Source of the DNA: RH-AL1 sp965249685
GTDB taxonomy: Bacteria > Pseudomonadota > Alphaproteobacteria > Rhizobiales > Beijerinckiaceae
Direction: 5' to 3'
Length of the DNA: 64,000 nucleotides
NCBI GenBank assembly: GCA_965249685.1
Contig: CBDFMN010000003.1
Span: 3,224,001-3,288,000 of the forward strand
The notes beneath the pieces were generated by a model. That model did not search any database. It was not told where the DNA came from and saw only the letters and a program-made list of their open reading frames with translations. The stretch's first letter is position 1; each line of letters starts with the position of its first letter. Positions 25,357 to 33,689 of this stretch are shown here, piece by piece. A program made the position numbers and the translations under genes.

Positions 25357-26139
25357 ATGGCGCCGTCAACCGCGCAGGATGACCAGACCGCCCGTTGCGT
25401 GCCCGTGCCACGCGGCGAGAAGCGCCGGCGCGAGATCGCGGCCGTCGCCGAGCGCGTCTTCTTCAAACACGGCTTCGGCGACACGACGATGCAGACGATC
25501 GCCGCGGAGGCCGGCGCCTCCAAGGAAACGCTCTACCGGCATTTTGGTAGCAAAGAGGGGTTGTTCTCCGAGATCGTCGAGAACCGCGCCAACACGTTTC
25601 TCGAGGGCCTCGACGAAAACCTTCAGAGGCCTGGGACGCTCGTCGAGGCGTTGCGAACCCTGGGGTTGCGGATGCTCACCGCCATGGTGGACCACGAGGC
25701 GCTCTGCCTCTTCCGCATCGTCATCGCCGAGGGTCCGCGCAACCCGCAGCTCGGCCGCATTTTCTATGAGAAGGGACCGGAGCGGGTCAAAAGGCGCCTG
25801 ACGAAATATCTGGAAGCGGCACGCGCACGGGGCGAACTCAACTGTGCCGATTGCACACTTGCCGCCACGATCTTCCTTGGAGCCGTGGTGGCCACTTACC
25901 ATACGCGCGCGCTGGCGTTTTCGCAGGAACGCTCGCTGACCAAAGCCCAGGTAAGGACGCACGTCGACGAGGCGGTGGCGATGTTCATCGTCCGCTACGT
26001 GCCCTCTGCGCCGCAAAGACAAGGTCACGACCAAAGCCACGACCGAGGCCGCGACGGTGACGGACATTTTGAGGGACCGAAAGCTGACACCGAAGCTGCA
26101 GCTTGGCGACGAGCAACTATTTCGCTCCTGAAAACTTGA
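25357..26139 (+). CDS. TetR/AcrR family transcriptional repressor
   Basis: The 260-residue protein has a TetR DNA-binding domain at residues 20-66 (EIAAVAERVFFKHGFGDTTM, QTIAAEAGASKETLYRHFGS) and a C-terminal ligand domain similar to AcrR-type regulators (FRIVIAEGPRNPQLGRIFYE). The last 45 residues are charged and His/Asp-rich (GHDQSHDRGRDGDGH), which is unusual for the family. It is divergent from the tripartite efflux operon and probably represses it until a pump substrate binds. Confidence 0.93.
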   Translation: MAPSTAQDDQTARCVPVPRGEKRRREIAAVAERVFFKHGFGDTTMQTIAAEAGASKETLYRHFGSKEGLFSEIVENRANTFLEGLDENLQRPGTLVEALRTLGLRMLTAMVDHEALCLFRIVIAEGPRNPQLGRIFYEKGPERVKRRLTKYLEAARARGELNCADCTLAATIFLGAVVATYHTRALAFSQERSLTKAQVRTHVDEAVAMFIVRYVPSAPQRQGHDQSHDRGRDGDGHFEGPKADTEAAAWRRATISLLKT

Positions 26140-26146
26140 ATATACC

Positions 26147-26166
26147 GGGGCCGGTTTGCCCCTTTT
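26147..26166 (+). terminator. probable rho-independent terminator of the tetR gene
   Basis: A GGGGC stem pairs with GCCCC across a six-base loop (CGGTTT) and is followed directly by TTTT. It lies 8 bp after the TetR stop and 56 bp before the inositol-phosphate-synthase operon, separating the two transcripts. Confidence 0.6.
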
Positions 26167-26222
26167 GCCGCAGGGTCAGGCATGGATGATGCTGCTAAAC
26201 GGCGCAGTCTCGAGGCTACAAG

Positions 26223-27482
26223 GTGGGTTCAGGAGTGACTGATATTCAAATGGTTGCGGGTAGCCGGGGTCCGGCGGCGAGCAAGCGCGAGCGCATCGGC
26301 GTCGCGTTGGTCGGCGTCGGCGGTGCCGTCGCGACGACCGCGATCGCCGGTATCGAGATGATCAAGGCCGGGAAGAACGACCGAACCGGCCTGCCTCTCG
26401 CCGAACTCGCGGTGCCCGGTCTCGCCGATTACCGCGACCTTGTCTTTACCGGCTGGGACGTCAACGCCGACGACCTCGGGCTCGCCGCGGAAAAGCATGG
26501 TGTGCTCGACCGCGCCTCGCTGGAGGCCGGCGCGCCCGGCCTGCGCGGCATCCGCCCGATGCAGGCGGTGGGTTCGTCCAAGTTCTGCAAGAACGTCGAC
26601 GGCGAGAACAAATTCAATGCCGGGAGCCACCGCGACGCCGTCGCGCGCATCGCCGACGACCTCGCCCGTTTCAAGCGCGACAGCGGTGTCGACCGCGTGG
26701 TGATGGTCAACCTGGCCTCGACCGAGCAGTACCCCGACATCGACGCCCCTGCGCTTCAGACCCTTGAAGCGTTCGAGCGGGGCCTCGACGAGTCCGACGC
26801 CGCTATCGGCCCCGCCATGCTCTACGCCTATGCCGCCATCCAGAGCGGCAACCCCTACGCCAACTTCACGCCGTCGCTTGCCGCCGACGTGAAGCCTCTG
26901 ATCCAGTTCGCCCGCGAGCGCAACGTGGCGGTGGCCGGAAAGGATGGCAAGACCGGCCAGACCTTCATGAAGACGGTGATCGCGCCGGCCCTGCGCCACC
27001 GCGCCCTGCACGTCGATGGCTGGTTCTCCACCAACATCCTCGGCAACCGCGATGGCCTTGCGCTCGACGACCCCAATTCGCTGAAGTCGAAGCTCGGTAC
27101 GAAGAAGAGCGTGCTCGACGACATGCTCGGCTATCCCGTCGAGGACCACATCATCGACATCCGGTACTATCGCCCGCGCGGTGACGACAAGGAAGCCTGG
27201 GACAACATCGACATCACCGGCTTCATGGGCCAGCGGATGCAGATCAAGGTCAACTTCCTCTGCAAGGACTCGATTTTGGCGGCGCCGCTCGCCATCGAGA
27301 TCGCGCGCTGTCTCGGTCTCGCCGACCGGCGCGGCGAAGGCGGCGTGCAGGAGCAGATGGGCGTGTTCTTCAAGGCGCCGATGATGGCCAACGGCCACGC
27401 GCCGGAGCATGCGTTCCATACGCAGCAGACGCAGCTTATGGACTGGATGACCGGCCCGCTCGCCTCGGACTCGGCTGCGTGA
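26223..27482 (+). CDS. myo-inositol-1-phosphate synthase homologue
   Basis: Family members isomerise glucose 6-phosphate to inositol 3-phosphate with NAD. The 419-residue protein shows a Rossmann start (ALVGVGGAVATTAIAGIEMI), GWDVNADDLGLAAEKHGVL, AIGPAMLYAYAAIQSGNPYA, the phosphate and catalytic region GKDGKTGQTFMKTVI, FSTNILGNRDGLALDDP, SKLGTKKSVLDDMLGY, and HIIDIRYYRPRGDDKEAWDN. The second catalytic-domain motif differs a little from the usual GDDxKSGQT, so this is a divergent subgroup. Starts at GTG 26223, GTG 26235 or ATG 26250 are possible. It opens a ten-gene operon in which every junction overlaps, so it should supply the cyclitol precursor. Confidence 0.92.
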   Translation: MGSGVTDIQMVAGSRGPAASKRERIGVALVGVGGAVATTAIAGIEMIKAGKNDRTGLPLAELAVPGLADYRDLVFTGWDVNADDLGLAAEKHGVLDRASLEAGAPGLRGIRPMQAVGSSKFCKNVDGENKFNAGSHRDAVARIADDLARFKRDSGVDRVVMVNLASTEQYPDIDAPALQTLEAFERGLDESDAAIGPAMLYAYAAIQSGNPYANFTPSLAADVKPLIQFARERNVAVAGKDGKTGQTFMKTVIAPALRHRALHVDGWFSTNILGNRDGLALDDPNSLKSKLGTKKSVLDDMLGYPVEDHIIDIRYYRPRGDDKEAWDNIDITGFMGQRMQIKVNFLCKDSILAAPLAIEIARCLGLADRRGEGGVQEQMGVFFKAPMMANGHAPEHAFHTQQTQLMDWMTGPLASDSAA

Positions 27483-28399
27483 CACCGGCGCCTGGGCGCG
27501 GGGAGGATCAAGCCCCCGTCCATCTCCGCAATCTTCTGTCGGAGATCGGGGACCTTAAGCGGATCCGCTCGGCGGGACGCGAAGGTTCGGTCGCCGAACG
27601 CGGTTTTCGCCGGGCCTGGGCGGCGTTGGCGGCGGGCGAGGCGCCGGACCTCGTCATGCGCACCACCGTCGCGGCTGCTCTGGTGGCGGCACGGCTCGGC
27701 GACCTCGACCGTCGAACCTTGCGAGTCCTCGGCCTCGGCGACGACGACGCGCACGCCGTGTTGGCCCGCAGCTTCGATGCCGTGGCGGTCGATCTCGACG
27801 CCCGATTGGCGGCGGGCCTGCGCGCGGCGCTGGCGGGGGAGCCTTCGGCCGAAGGTCCCGCGCCCGCCTTCGTCGCGGATCTCGCCCGCCAGCCCCGCGC
27901 CGGCGCGACCTGCCCGGACAAGCCGCGCCTCGTGCTGGAGCCGCCGGAGAACCACGCCGAACATTGCTGGGCGGTCGCCGTGTTCGGCGTGCTTCTCAGC
28001 CCCGCCTATGGCGCCGACCCGGTGCCCGTGTTCCTGGCCGGGCTCGCCCATCACCTCCACAACGCCGCCATGCCCGACAGCGGCTTTACCGGCGAGGTGC
28101 TGCTCGGCGACCATCTCGACGCCGTCATCGCCCATGCCAACGGCTTGGCATTGGCGCAGCTCGCCGGTCCGCTGCGCCGGACGGTCGAGGCGGCGCGGGG
28201 CATCCTGCCGAACGCGGAGACGCCGGAGGGGCGCGCCTTCCATGCCGCCGACGTGATCGACCGCGTGATGCAGATCGCCCAGCACCTGCGGCCGGCCTCG
28301 ATCGATATGGCGAGGATTCTCGACGAGCTTGAGTTGGTGCACGCCGGGCCGGTGAAGTCGTTCCACGACGGCGTGCTGGCGGAAATGGGCCTGCCGTGA
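27479..28399 (+). CDS. atypical HD-domain-like protein
   Basis: A 306-residue cytoplasmic protein. The N-terminal half is Ala/Arg/Leu-rich with no clear domain. The second half carries a His pattern like an HD hydrolase: ENHAEHCWAV, then GLAHHLHNAAMPDSGF where the His-Asp pair is replaced by His-His, and a later Asp in AADVIDRVMQIAQHL. It may act on a phosphate ester, for example by dephosphorylating the inositol phosphate made by the preceding gene, but that is speculation. It overlaps both neighbours by four bases (GTGA at both ends). Confidence 0.7.
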   Translation: MTPAPGRGEDQAPVHLRNLLSEIGDLKRIRSAGREGSVAERGFRRAWAALAAGEAPDLVMRTTVAAALVAARLGDLDRRTLRVLGLGDDDAHAVLARSFDAVAVDLDARLAAGLRAALAGEPSAEGPAPAFVADLARQPRAGATCPDKPRLVLEPPENHAEHCWAVAVFGVLLSPAYGADPVPVFLAGLAHHLHNAAMPDSGFTGEVLLGDHLDAVIAHANGLALAQLAGPLRRTVEAARGILPNAETPEGRAFHAADVIDRVMQIAQHLRPASIDMARILDELELVHAGPVKSFHDGVLAEMGLP

Positions 28400-29538
28400 T
28401 CCACGGACTCCGCTCGCCGCGCAGCGGTCGCGCCCTCGTGCAAGATACCGCCCACTCGTTGGGCGATGGTGCCGGCGAGCGCTGGCCGCTTCTCGACGGT
28501 ATCGCCTATCTCCGCACCGGGCGCGAGGCTCTCGTCGCCGAAGCGCTGCGGGGCCTCGATCTCGGCGACCGTGCCGGCGCGCTGGCGCTGTTGCTCGCCG
28601 ATCAGGACGATTGGTGGCCGGGGCCTGTCGCCGACCCCGCGCGCCTCGCCGCGCTGGTGCGGGACGCCGCGCACCTCAGCTTCCGTCAAGCCATGGACCA
28701 CCTCGGCTTCGGCCGTGTTGGCGATTACTTGGCCCATCGCTGGAGCGACCCCACCTTCCTGGCCGGTCTCGCCTTGATGGAGGCGCATTGGGCCAGCCCG
28801 GCGAGCGCGTTCGAGCTCGCCTGCGGCACAGGGCAATATCTGCGCGAGCTCGACCTGCGCGGGGTCGCCTGCGCGGGCGCGGACGTCGTCTTCGCCAAAC
28901 TGTGGCTGGCGCGGCACTGGGTCTGCGGGCCGGAGGTCGACCTCGTCTGCTTCGACGCGGCCTCGCCCTGGCCGATCGTCGACCGGCGCTTCGCTCTCGT
29001 GCTCTGCCACGACGCACTCTATTTCCTCGAACCCAAGCCTTCCATCGTCGCGCGCCTCCGCTCGCTGGCCGGGGAGGGCGGTCAGCTTTCCGTGGCCCAC
29101 GTGCACAATCGCGATGCCGCGAACCTCTCCGCCGGCGCGGCCGTGAGCGCGACCGACCTCCGGGCGCTCTTCCCAGCATCGGACGTCTACGACGACGCGG
29201 AACTCACCGCCGCCCTGGCTGAGGCACGCGCGCCGCGCCCGCAGCCCTGGGCGGCCCTGGCCTCCGTCGAAGCGTTCTCGCTAGTCGAGGGCGCGTCGCC
29301 GGCGCGCCCGATCCGCGGCGGCTTGGCCCTGCCGCAACCGGGCGCGGCGCTGGTCAGGAACCCGCTCTACGGCGATGGTAACGCCGTCGCATGGCCCTCG
29401 TCGCGTTACCGCGACGAATATGCGCCGCGCGCCACCTACCCTCTGACATCCAAGGCACCGGCTCGCGCCGCGTCCGAGGCGGCCACCGAAGCCATGGCGC
29501 GGTCCCGCGAGCTCGTCGCCTTGCCGGAGCGCTGGTGA
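28396..29538 (+). CDS. class I SAM-dependent methyltransferase
   Basis: A 380-residue protein. The first 140 residues are helical and unassigned. A class I SAM fold follows with motif I in FELACGTGQYLREL, an acidic motif II region (AGADVVFAKLWLARHWV), and the DRRFALVLCHDALYFLEPK block, which corresponds to the post-motif segment of small-molecule methyltransferases. The C-terminal 130 residues are an extra region. GTG start overlaps the HD-like gene by four bases; the stop overlaps the dehydrogenase start as TGATG. It may methylate the product or an intermediate of this pathway. Confidence 0.85.
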   Translation: MIHGLRSPRSGRALVQDTAHSLGDGAGERWPLLDGIAYLRTGREALVAEALRGLDLGDRAGALALLLADQDDWWPGPVADPARLAALVRDAAHLSFRQAMDHLGFGRVGDYLAHRWSDPTFLAGLALMEAHWASPASAFELACGTGQYLRELDLRGVACAGADVVFAKLWLARHWVCGPEVDLVCFDAASPWPIVDRRFALVLCHDALYFLEPKPSIVARLRSLAGEGGQLSVAHVHNRDAANLSAGAAVSATDLRALFPASDVYDDAELTAALAEARAPRPQPWAALASVEAFSLVEGASPARPIRGGLALPQPGAALVRNPLYGDGNAVAWPSSRYRDEYAPRATYPLTSKAPARAASEAATEAMARSRELVALPERW

Positions 29539-30539
29539 TGCGTTGGGGCATCGTCGGCTTCGGCTGGGTCGCGCGCGACTACATGGCGCCGGGCATCGCG
29601 GAGGCGGGCGGCCGCGTCGTCGCCGTCTGCGACCCCTCGCCGGCAGCGCGGTCGGCGGCGGAAGCGATCGGTGCCCGCGCTCACTCCACCCTGGAGAGCC
29701 TGCTACGCGAGCCGCTCGATGCCGTCTATGTCGCCACGCCCAACCACCTCCACAGCCGCGCTGTCGAAGCCTGCGCCGCCGCCGGGGTGCCGGTGCTGTG
29801 CGAAAAGCCGATGGCGGCCGCGCTCGTCGATGCCGAGGCGATGGTGGCGGCCTGCGAACGAGCCGGCGTGCTGCTCGGCCTTGCCTTCGACCAGCGCCGT
29901 CATTCCGCGCATCGGGCGATCCGCGCGGCCCTCGCCGCCGGCCGGCTTGGCACGGTGACGGCGGTGCGGATCGTCTATGCCTGTTGGCTCGGGCGCGATT
30001 GGTCCACGGGCGGCGGCGACAATTGGCGCATCGACGCGGGGCAGGCGGGCGGCGGCGCAGTCATGGACCTCGCGCCGCATGGGCTCGACCTCGTCGACGC
30101 GCTCCTCGGCGAGCCCGTGGTCGTTCTCTCCGGCCTGATGCAATCGCGGGTGCAGGCCTACGCGGTGGACGACGGCGGCATGCTCGTCGGGCGCACGCGC
30201 GCGGGCGTGCTCGTGAGCCTCCACAACAGCTACAACACGCCGGAGACCCTGCCGCGCCGGCGGTTGGAGATCGTCGGAACGGCCGGCCAGATCGTGGCGC
30301 TTGACACGATGGGACAGACCGCCGGCGGCAGCGTGACCCTCGTCGACGCCGCCACTGGCGCGGGTACGGCACTCCCCTTCGATGCCGCCCTTTCACCTTT
30401 CACCGCGCAGGCCCATGCTTTCGCGGCGGCGGTGCGGGGCGCGTCGCACGATTTCGACGCCGCACGCGACCTCGCCGCCATGCGCCTCCTCGCGAACGTC
30501 TACGCCGCCGATCCGCTCGCCTTGGAGCCCGCCGCCTGA
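29538..30539 (+). CDS. Gfo/Idh/MocA family oxidoreductase
   Basis: This 333-residue NAD(P)-dependent sugar or cyclitol dehydrogenase has the Rossmann motif WGIVGFGWVARDYM at the N-terminus, the VYVATPNHLHSRAVEACAAA strand, and the family signature CEKPMAA with catalytic Lys. The C-terminal domain contains GGGAVMDLAPHGLDLVDALL, where the His aligns with the substrate-contact His of inositol dehydrogenases. In context it could oxidise inositol or an aminocyclitol at one hydroxyl. Its start shares one base with the methyltransferase stop. Confidence 0.92.
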   Translation: MRWGIVGFGWVARDYMAPGIAEAGGRVVAVCDPSPAARSAAEAIGARAHSTLESLLREPLDAVYVATPNHLHSRAVEACAAAGVPVLCEKPMAAALVDAEAMVAACERAGVLLGLAFDQRRHSAHRAIRAALAAGRLGTVTAVRIVYACWLGRDWSTGGGDNWRIDAGQAGGGAVMDLAPHGLDLVDALLGEPVVVLSGLMQSRVQAYAVDDGGMLVGRTRAGVLVSLHNSYNTPETLPRRRLEIVGTAGQIVALDTMGQTAGGSVTLVDAATGAGTALPFDAALSPFTAQAHAFAAAVRGASHDFDAARDLAAMRLLANVYAADPLALEPAA

Positions 30540-31354
30540 TGCCGCTGCACCCCTATGCCTGCGCCAATTGCGGGTTCTGGCAGAAATACTTTGCGCCCCC
30601 GCCGTCCTGTCCCGTGTGCACGGACACGCGCAACGACCTTCCCATCGACGGCTGGCGCTTCCTGACCCTCGAGGAAGTCGCCGCCATGCTCACGGGCCGG
30701 TGGCGGCACGTCACCCCCGACCTGATGGGGTTCAACACCGACCCGCCGCTCGGGTTGAACGGCACCGGCTGGCTTATCCTGCGTTCAGAAGGCAACGTCG
30801 CCTTCGAGGCCGCACCCTTCTACACCAATGCTATGCTCGACGAGATCGCGCGCCAGGGTGGCATCCGCGTGCTGGCGGCCAGCCACGTGCACGGTTACGG
30901 GGCGTTGTGGCAGCTGCAGGAGGCGTTCGACCCGGTGCTGGCGATCCACAAGGACGACCTGCGCATGACCAAGGCGATGCGCGTCACCTGCCCCTACGAC
31001 GACGTGCTGGAGATCGGCGAGGGGCTGATGCTGCACCACGTCGGCGGCCATTACGAAGGGCAAGCCGCGTTGCACGACCTCCATGGGCGCCGCCTGTTCT
31101 GCGGCGACATGTTCAAGGTCGATCAGGATGTCGAGGGTCACTCGCAGGCTGTCTCGAGCCACAAGGCATTCCACAAGGATATCCCGCTGACGCACGGCGA
31201 GATCCGCCGCTACCGCGACGTGATCGCACCGCTCGACTTCGACACGCTGCTGACGCCTTTTGAATACGCCCCCGAGGTCGGGCGCGACCTTGCCGTGACC
31301 CTTTTGGACGAAGGCCTGACGCGGCCGCCCGGCGTAAAGAGGATCCCCCTGTGA
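30539..31354 (+). CDS. metallo-beta-lactamase-fold protein with N-terminal zinc-ribbon-like motif
   Basis: A 271-residue protein. Residues 7-25 carry two Cys pairs, CANC and CPVC, spaced like a rubredoxin or zinc ribbon. The body resembles an MBL-fold hydrolase: LILRSEGNVAFEAAPFYTNA, LAASHVHGYGALWQ (an HxH motif, but lacking the following DH), MLHHVGGHYEGQAAL with a His in the second ligand position, LFCGDMFKVD with Cys-Gly-Asp, and a late His. The incomplete HxHxDH motif suggests one metal or a changed role. It overlaps the dehydrogenase stop by one base and the YcaO start by four. Confidence 0.8.
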   Translation: MPLHPYACANCGFWQKYFAPPPSCPVCTDTRNDLPIDGWRFLTLEEVAAMLTGRWRHVTPDLMGFNTDPPLGLNGTGWLILRSEGNVAFEAAPFYTNAMLDEIARQGGIRVLAASHVHGYGALWQLQEAFDPVLAIHKDDLRMTKAMRVTCPYDDVLEIGEGLMLHHVGGHYEGQAALHDLHGRRLFCGDMFKVDQDVEGHSQAVSSHKAFHKDIPLTHGEIRRYRDVIAPLDFDTLLTPFEYAPEVGRDLAVTLLDEGLTRPPGVKRIPL

Positions 31355-32844
31355 GCGGCCTGCCTTCAAACCTTCCCCCCGCCGCCCAGGCCTACATCGA
31401 CGCGTTCCCGGAAGGCGAGATCGTCGCCTTCCCGCTTACGCCTCTCGACCGCATCGGCCTGCCGGTCTGGGTGGTGGCGCTGTTCCCGACCGACGCGCGG
31501 CTTGCCGACATCATGCCCTATGGGGTCGGCTACGGCGCGACCGACGAGCAGGCGATCATCGGCAGTCTCGGCGAATGCGCGGAGATGATCTTCACCGTGC
31601 TCGCGGCGCCGGGCCTCAAACGCACGCGCGGCAGTTGGCGGGACCTCACCCGGGCGCTCGGCGAAGACTCGGTCGCCGATCCGCTGACCCTCTGCCTGCC
31701 AGCCGGCTCGCCGGTCGGGCGCGACACTCCGCTCGAATGGGTCGAGGCGACACGGATGCGCGACCGCGCCACCGTGCTCGTGCCGATGGACGTCGCCGGC
31801 GTGACGCCGGGAGAGCTGTCGCCGGGCTACAAGCCTTTCACCACGCTCATCACCAACGGGCAGGGCGCCGGGCCCGACCTCGAATGGGCGGTCGGCCACG
31901 GCCTGATGGAGCTTCTGCAGCGCGACGGCAACGGCCTGCTCTTCAAGGCGCTCGATCAAGGCATCGCCCTCGATCCGCCGGACGTGCCCACGCCAGGGCT
32001 GGCCGGCATCCGCGCGCGCTTCGCGGCGTCGGGCATCCGCGCGATTCCCAAATTCGCCACCGACGACTTCGGGCTGACCAACGTCTATTGCGTCGGCTTC
32101 GAGGAGGAGGGTCGTGCCCCGCCGCTGCCGATCATGCTGACGGGCTGCGGCGAGGCTTGCCACCCCGACGCCGCCCGCGCCCTGGAAAAGGCGATGACCG
32201 AGTTCGCCGCGTCGCGCGCGCGCAAGGCGTTCTCGCACGGGCCGATGCGGACGGTCGAGGCGGTGGCGCCGAAGGGCTATGCCGCCCGTTTCGTCGCGCA
32301 GGCCGGCGGCAACGCCAAGGGCGGCGAGAGCCGCGCCTTCGCGCAGATGCGCGACTGGACGCGCCGCGACGCCGGCGAGATCCGCGGCTGGCTGGCCGAC
32401 ACCATGCATGCCGTGCGCGGGCGCAAAGCTTTCGCCGACCTGCCCTCGACGCCGGCGGACGGCTCGCGCGAGGCGGGCCGCATCGCTCGCGCGCGCGTCG
32501 AGGCGGCCGGGTTCGACGTGCTTGTCGTCGATAGCTCTCCGCCCGACGCGCCGGTCTCGGTCGTCAAGGTGATCGTGCCCGGATTCGAGGTCGAGACCAT
32601 GTCCTACCATCGTATCGGCGAGCGCAACGCGCGCAAGCTGCTGGAGCGCGGTCACCCGCTGATCCGCTTTGGCCGGGCCACGGAAACCCTGAAGCCGGTG
32701 CGGCTGACGCCGGCGGCGGTGGAGCGTTTCGGCGAACCGCCGCTGTTCGATACGGCTCTCGCCGACGCGATCCTTGGGCCGCTCTATCCGCTCTACCGCG
32801 AGCCGGAGGCCCATCACGTGGCTGCGGCGGAGGCGCGGGAGTGA
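31351..32844 (+). CDS. YcaO-domain protein (ATP-dependent cyclodehydratase / thioamidation family)
   Basis: YcaO proteins activate amide oxygen with ATP to form azolines, thioamides or amidines. The 497-residue sequence has the ATP/Mg-binding motif GSLGECAEMI (E75, E78), the second helix EWAVGHGLMELLQRDGNG, and the LTGCGEACHPDAARALEKAM, TEFAASR region that matches the third nucleotide-contact helix. The C-terminus lacks the PxPxP tail of azoline-forming YcaOs. No TfuA, E1-like partner or short precursor peptide gene is adjacent. Its setting among sugar and cyclitol genes suggests a non-ribosomal substrate; this is inferred. Confidence 0.88.
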   Translation: MSGLPSNLPPAAQAYIDAFPEGEIVAFPLTPLDRIGLPVWVVALFPTDARLADIMPYGVGYGATDEQAIIGSLGECAEMIFTVLAAPGLKRTRGSWRDLTRALGEDSVADPLTLCLPAGSPVGRDTPLEWVEATRMRDRATVLVPMDVAGVTPGELSPGYKPFTTLITNGQGAGPDLEWAVGHGLMELLQRDGNGLLFKALDQGIALDPPDVPTPGLAGIRARFAASGIRAIPKFATDDFGLTNVYCVGFEEEGRAPPLPIMLTGCGEACHPDAARALEKAMTEFAASRARKAFSHGPMRTVEAVAPKGYAARFVAQAGGNAKGGESRAFAQMRDWTRRDAGEIRGWLADTMHAVRGRKAFADLPSTPADGSREAGRIARARVEAAGFDVLVVDSSPPDAPVSVVKVIVPGFEVETMSYHRIGERNARKLLERGHPLIRFGRATETLKPVRLTPAAVERFGEPPLFDTALADAILGPLYPLYREPEAHHVAAAEARE

Positions 32845-33689
32845 CGCTGCGCTACGCCTACAACACCAACGGCTGCGGTAGCCATCGCCTCGGCGACGCG
32901 CTCGATCTGATGGCGGAAGCTGGCTATGCCGGCGTCGCTCTCACGCTCGACCACCACCATCTCGACCCGTTCGCCGATGATTGGGAATCGCGGGCGAACG
33001 CGTTGGCGGGCCGCCTTCACGCGCTCGATTTCGGCTCGGTGATAGAGACGGGCGCGCGCTTCCTCCTCGATCCCCGCGCCAAACACGAGCCGACGCTGGT
33101 CACCGTCAGCGCGGAGGGCCGGGCTTTCCGCATCGCCTTCCTCAAGCGGGCGATCGACATCGCCGCGATCCTGGGCTCGGAGGCCGTCTCCTTCTGGGGC
33201 GGCATCCCCAAGCCGGGCGTCGACCGCGCCGCGGCGCAGGACTGGCTGCTCGAAGGGCTCCACGCCGTGACCGCCTATGCCGCGGAGCTTGGCGTCACCG
33301 CCGCCTTCGAGCCGGAGCCGGGGATGGCCGTCGAGACGGCCGCCGAATGGGAGGCCCTCGACGTGCCGGGGCTGACGCTCGCGCTCGACACCGGCCATTG
33401 CCTGGTGACGCAGGACATCGACCCTGCCGAGGCGGTGCGCCGCTATGCCAGCCGGCTCGGCACCGTCTCGATCGAGGACATGCGCCGCGGCACGCACGTC
33501 CACCTGCCCTTCGGCACGGGCGACATGGACATGCCGGCGATCCTCGACGCGCTGGAGGAGGTGGCCTTCCCCGGCCTCGTCTGCGTCGAGCTGTCCCGCG
33601 AGAGCCCGACCGCCGACAAGGCGATCCCCGGCTCGATCGCGTGGCTGCGCGCCTGCCGCGACAAGCCCAAGGCGAAACCCACCGCATGA
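32841..33689 (+). CDS. sugar phosphate isomerase/epimerase-like TIM barrel
   Basis: A 282-residue AP-endonuclease-2-type barrel related to IolE/IolI and xylose isomerase-like enzymes. Expected metal ligands are visible in order: Glu in TAAFEPEPGM, Asp and His in LALDTGHCLVT, the SIEDMRRGTHVHLPFGTGDM block with His and Asp, and the terminal Glu in GLVCVELSRES. Members isomerise or dehydrate sugars and inososes, so it could act on the ketone made by the Gfo/Idh enzyme. It overlaps both neighbours by four bases. Confidence 0.88.
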   Translation: MTLRYAYNTNGCGSHRLGDALDLMAEAGYAGVALTLDHHHLDPFADDWESRANALAGRLHALDFGSVIETGARFLLDPRAKHEPTLVTVSAEGRAFRIAFLKRAIDIAAILGSEAVSFWGGIPKPGVDRAAAQDWLLEGLHAVTAYAAELGVTAAFEPEPGMAVETAAEWEALDVPGLTLALDTGHCLVTQDIDPAEAVRRYASRLGTVSIEDMRRGTHVHLPFGTGDMDMPAILDALEEVAFPGLVCVELSRESPTADKAIPGSIAWLRACRDKPKAKPTA

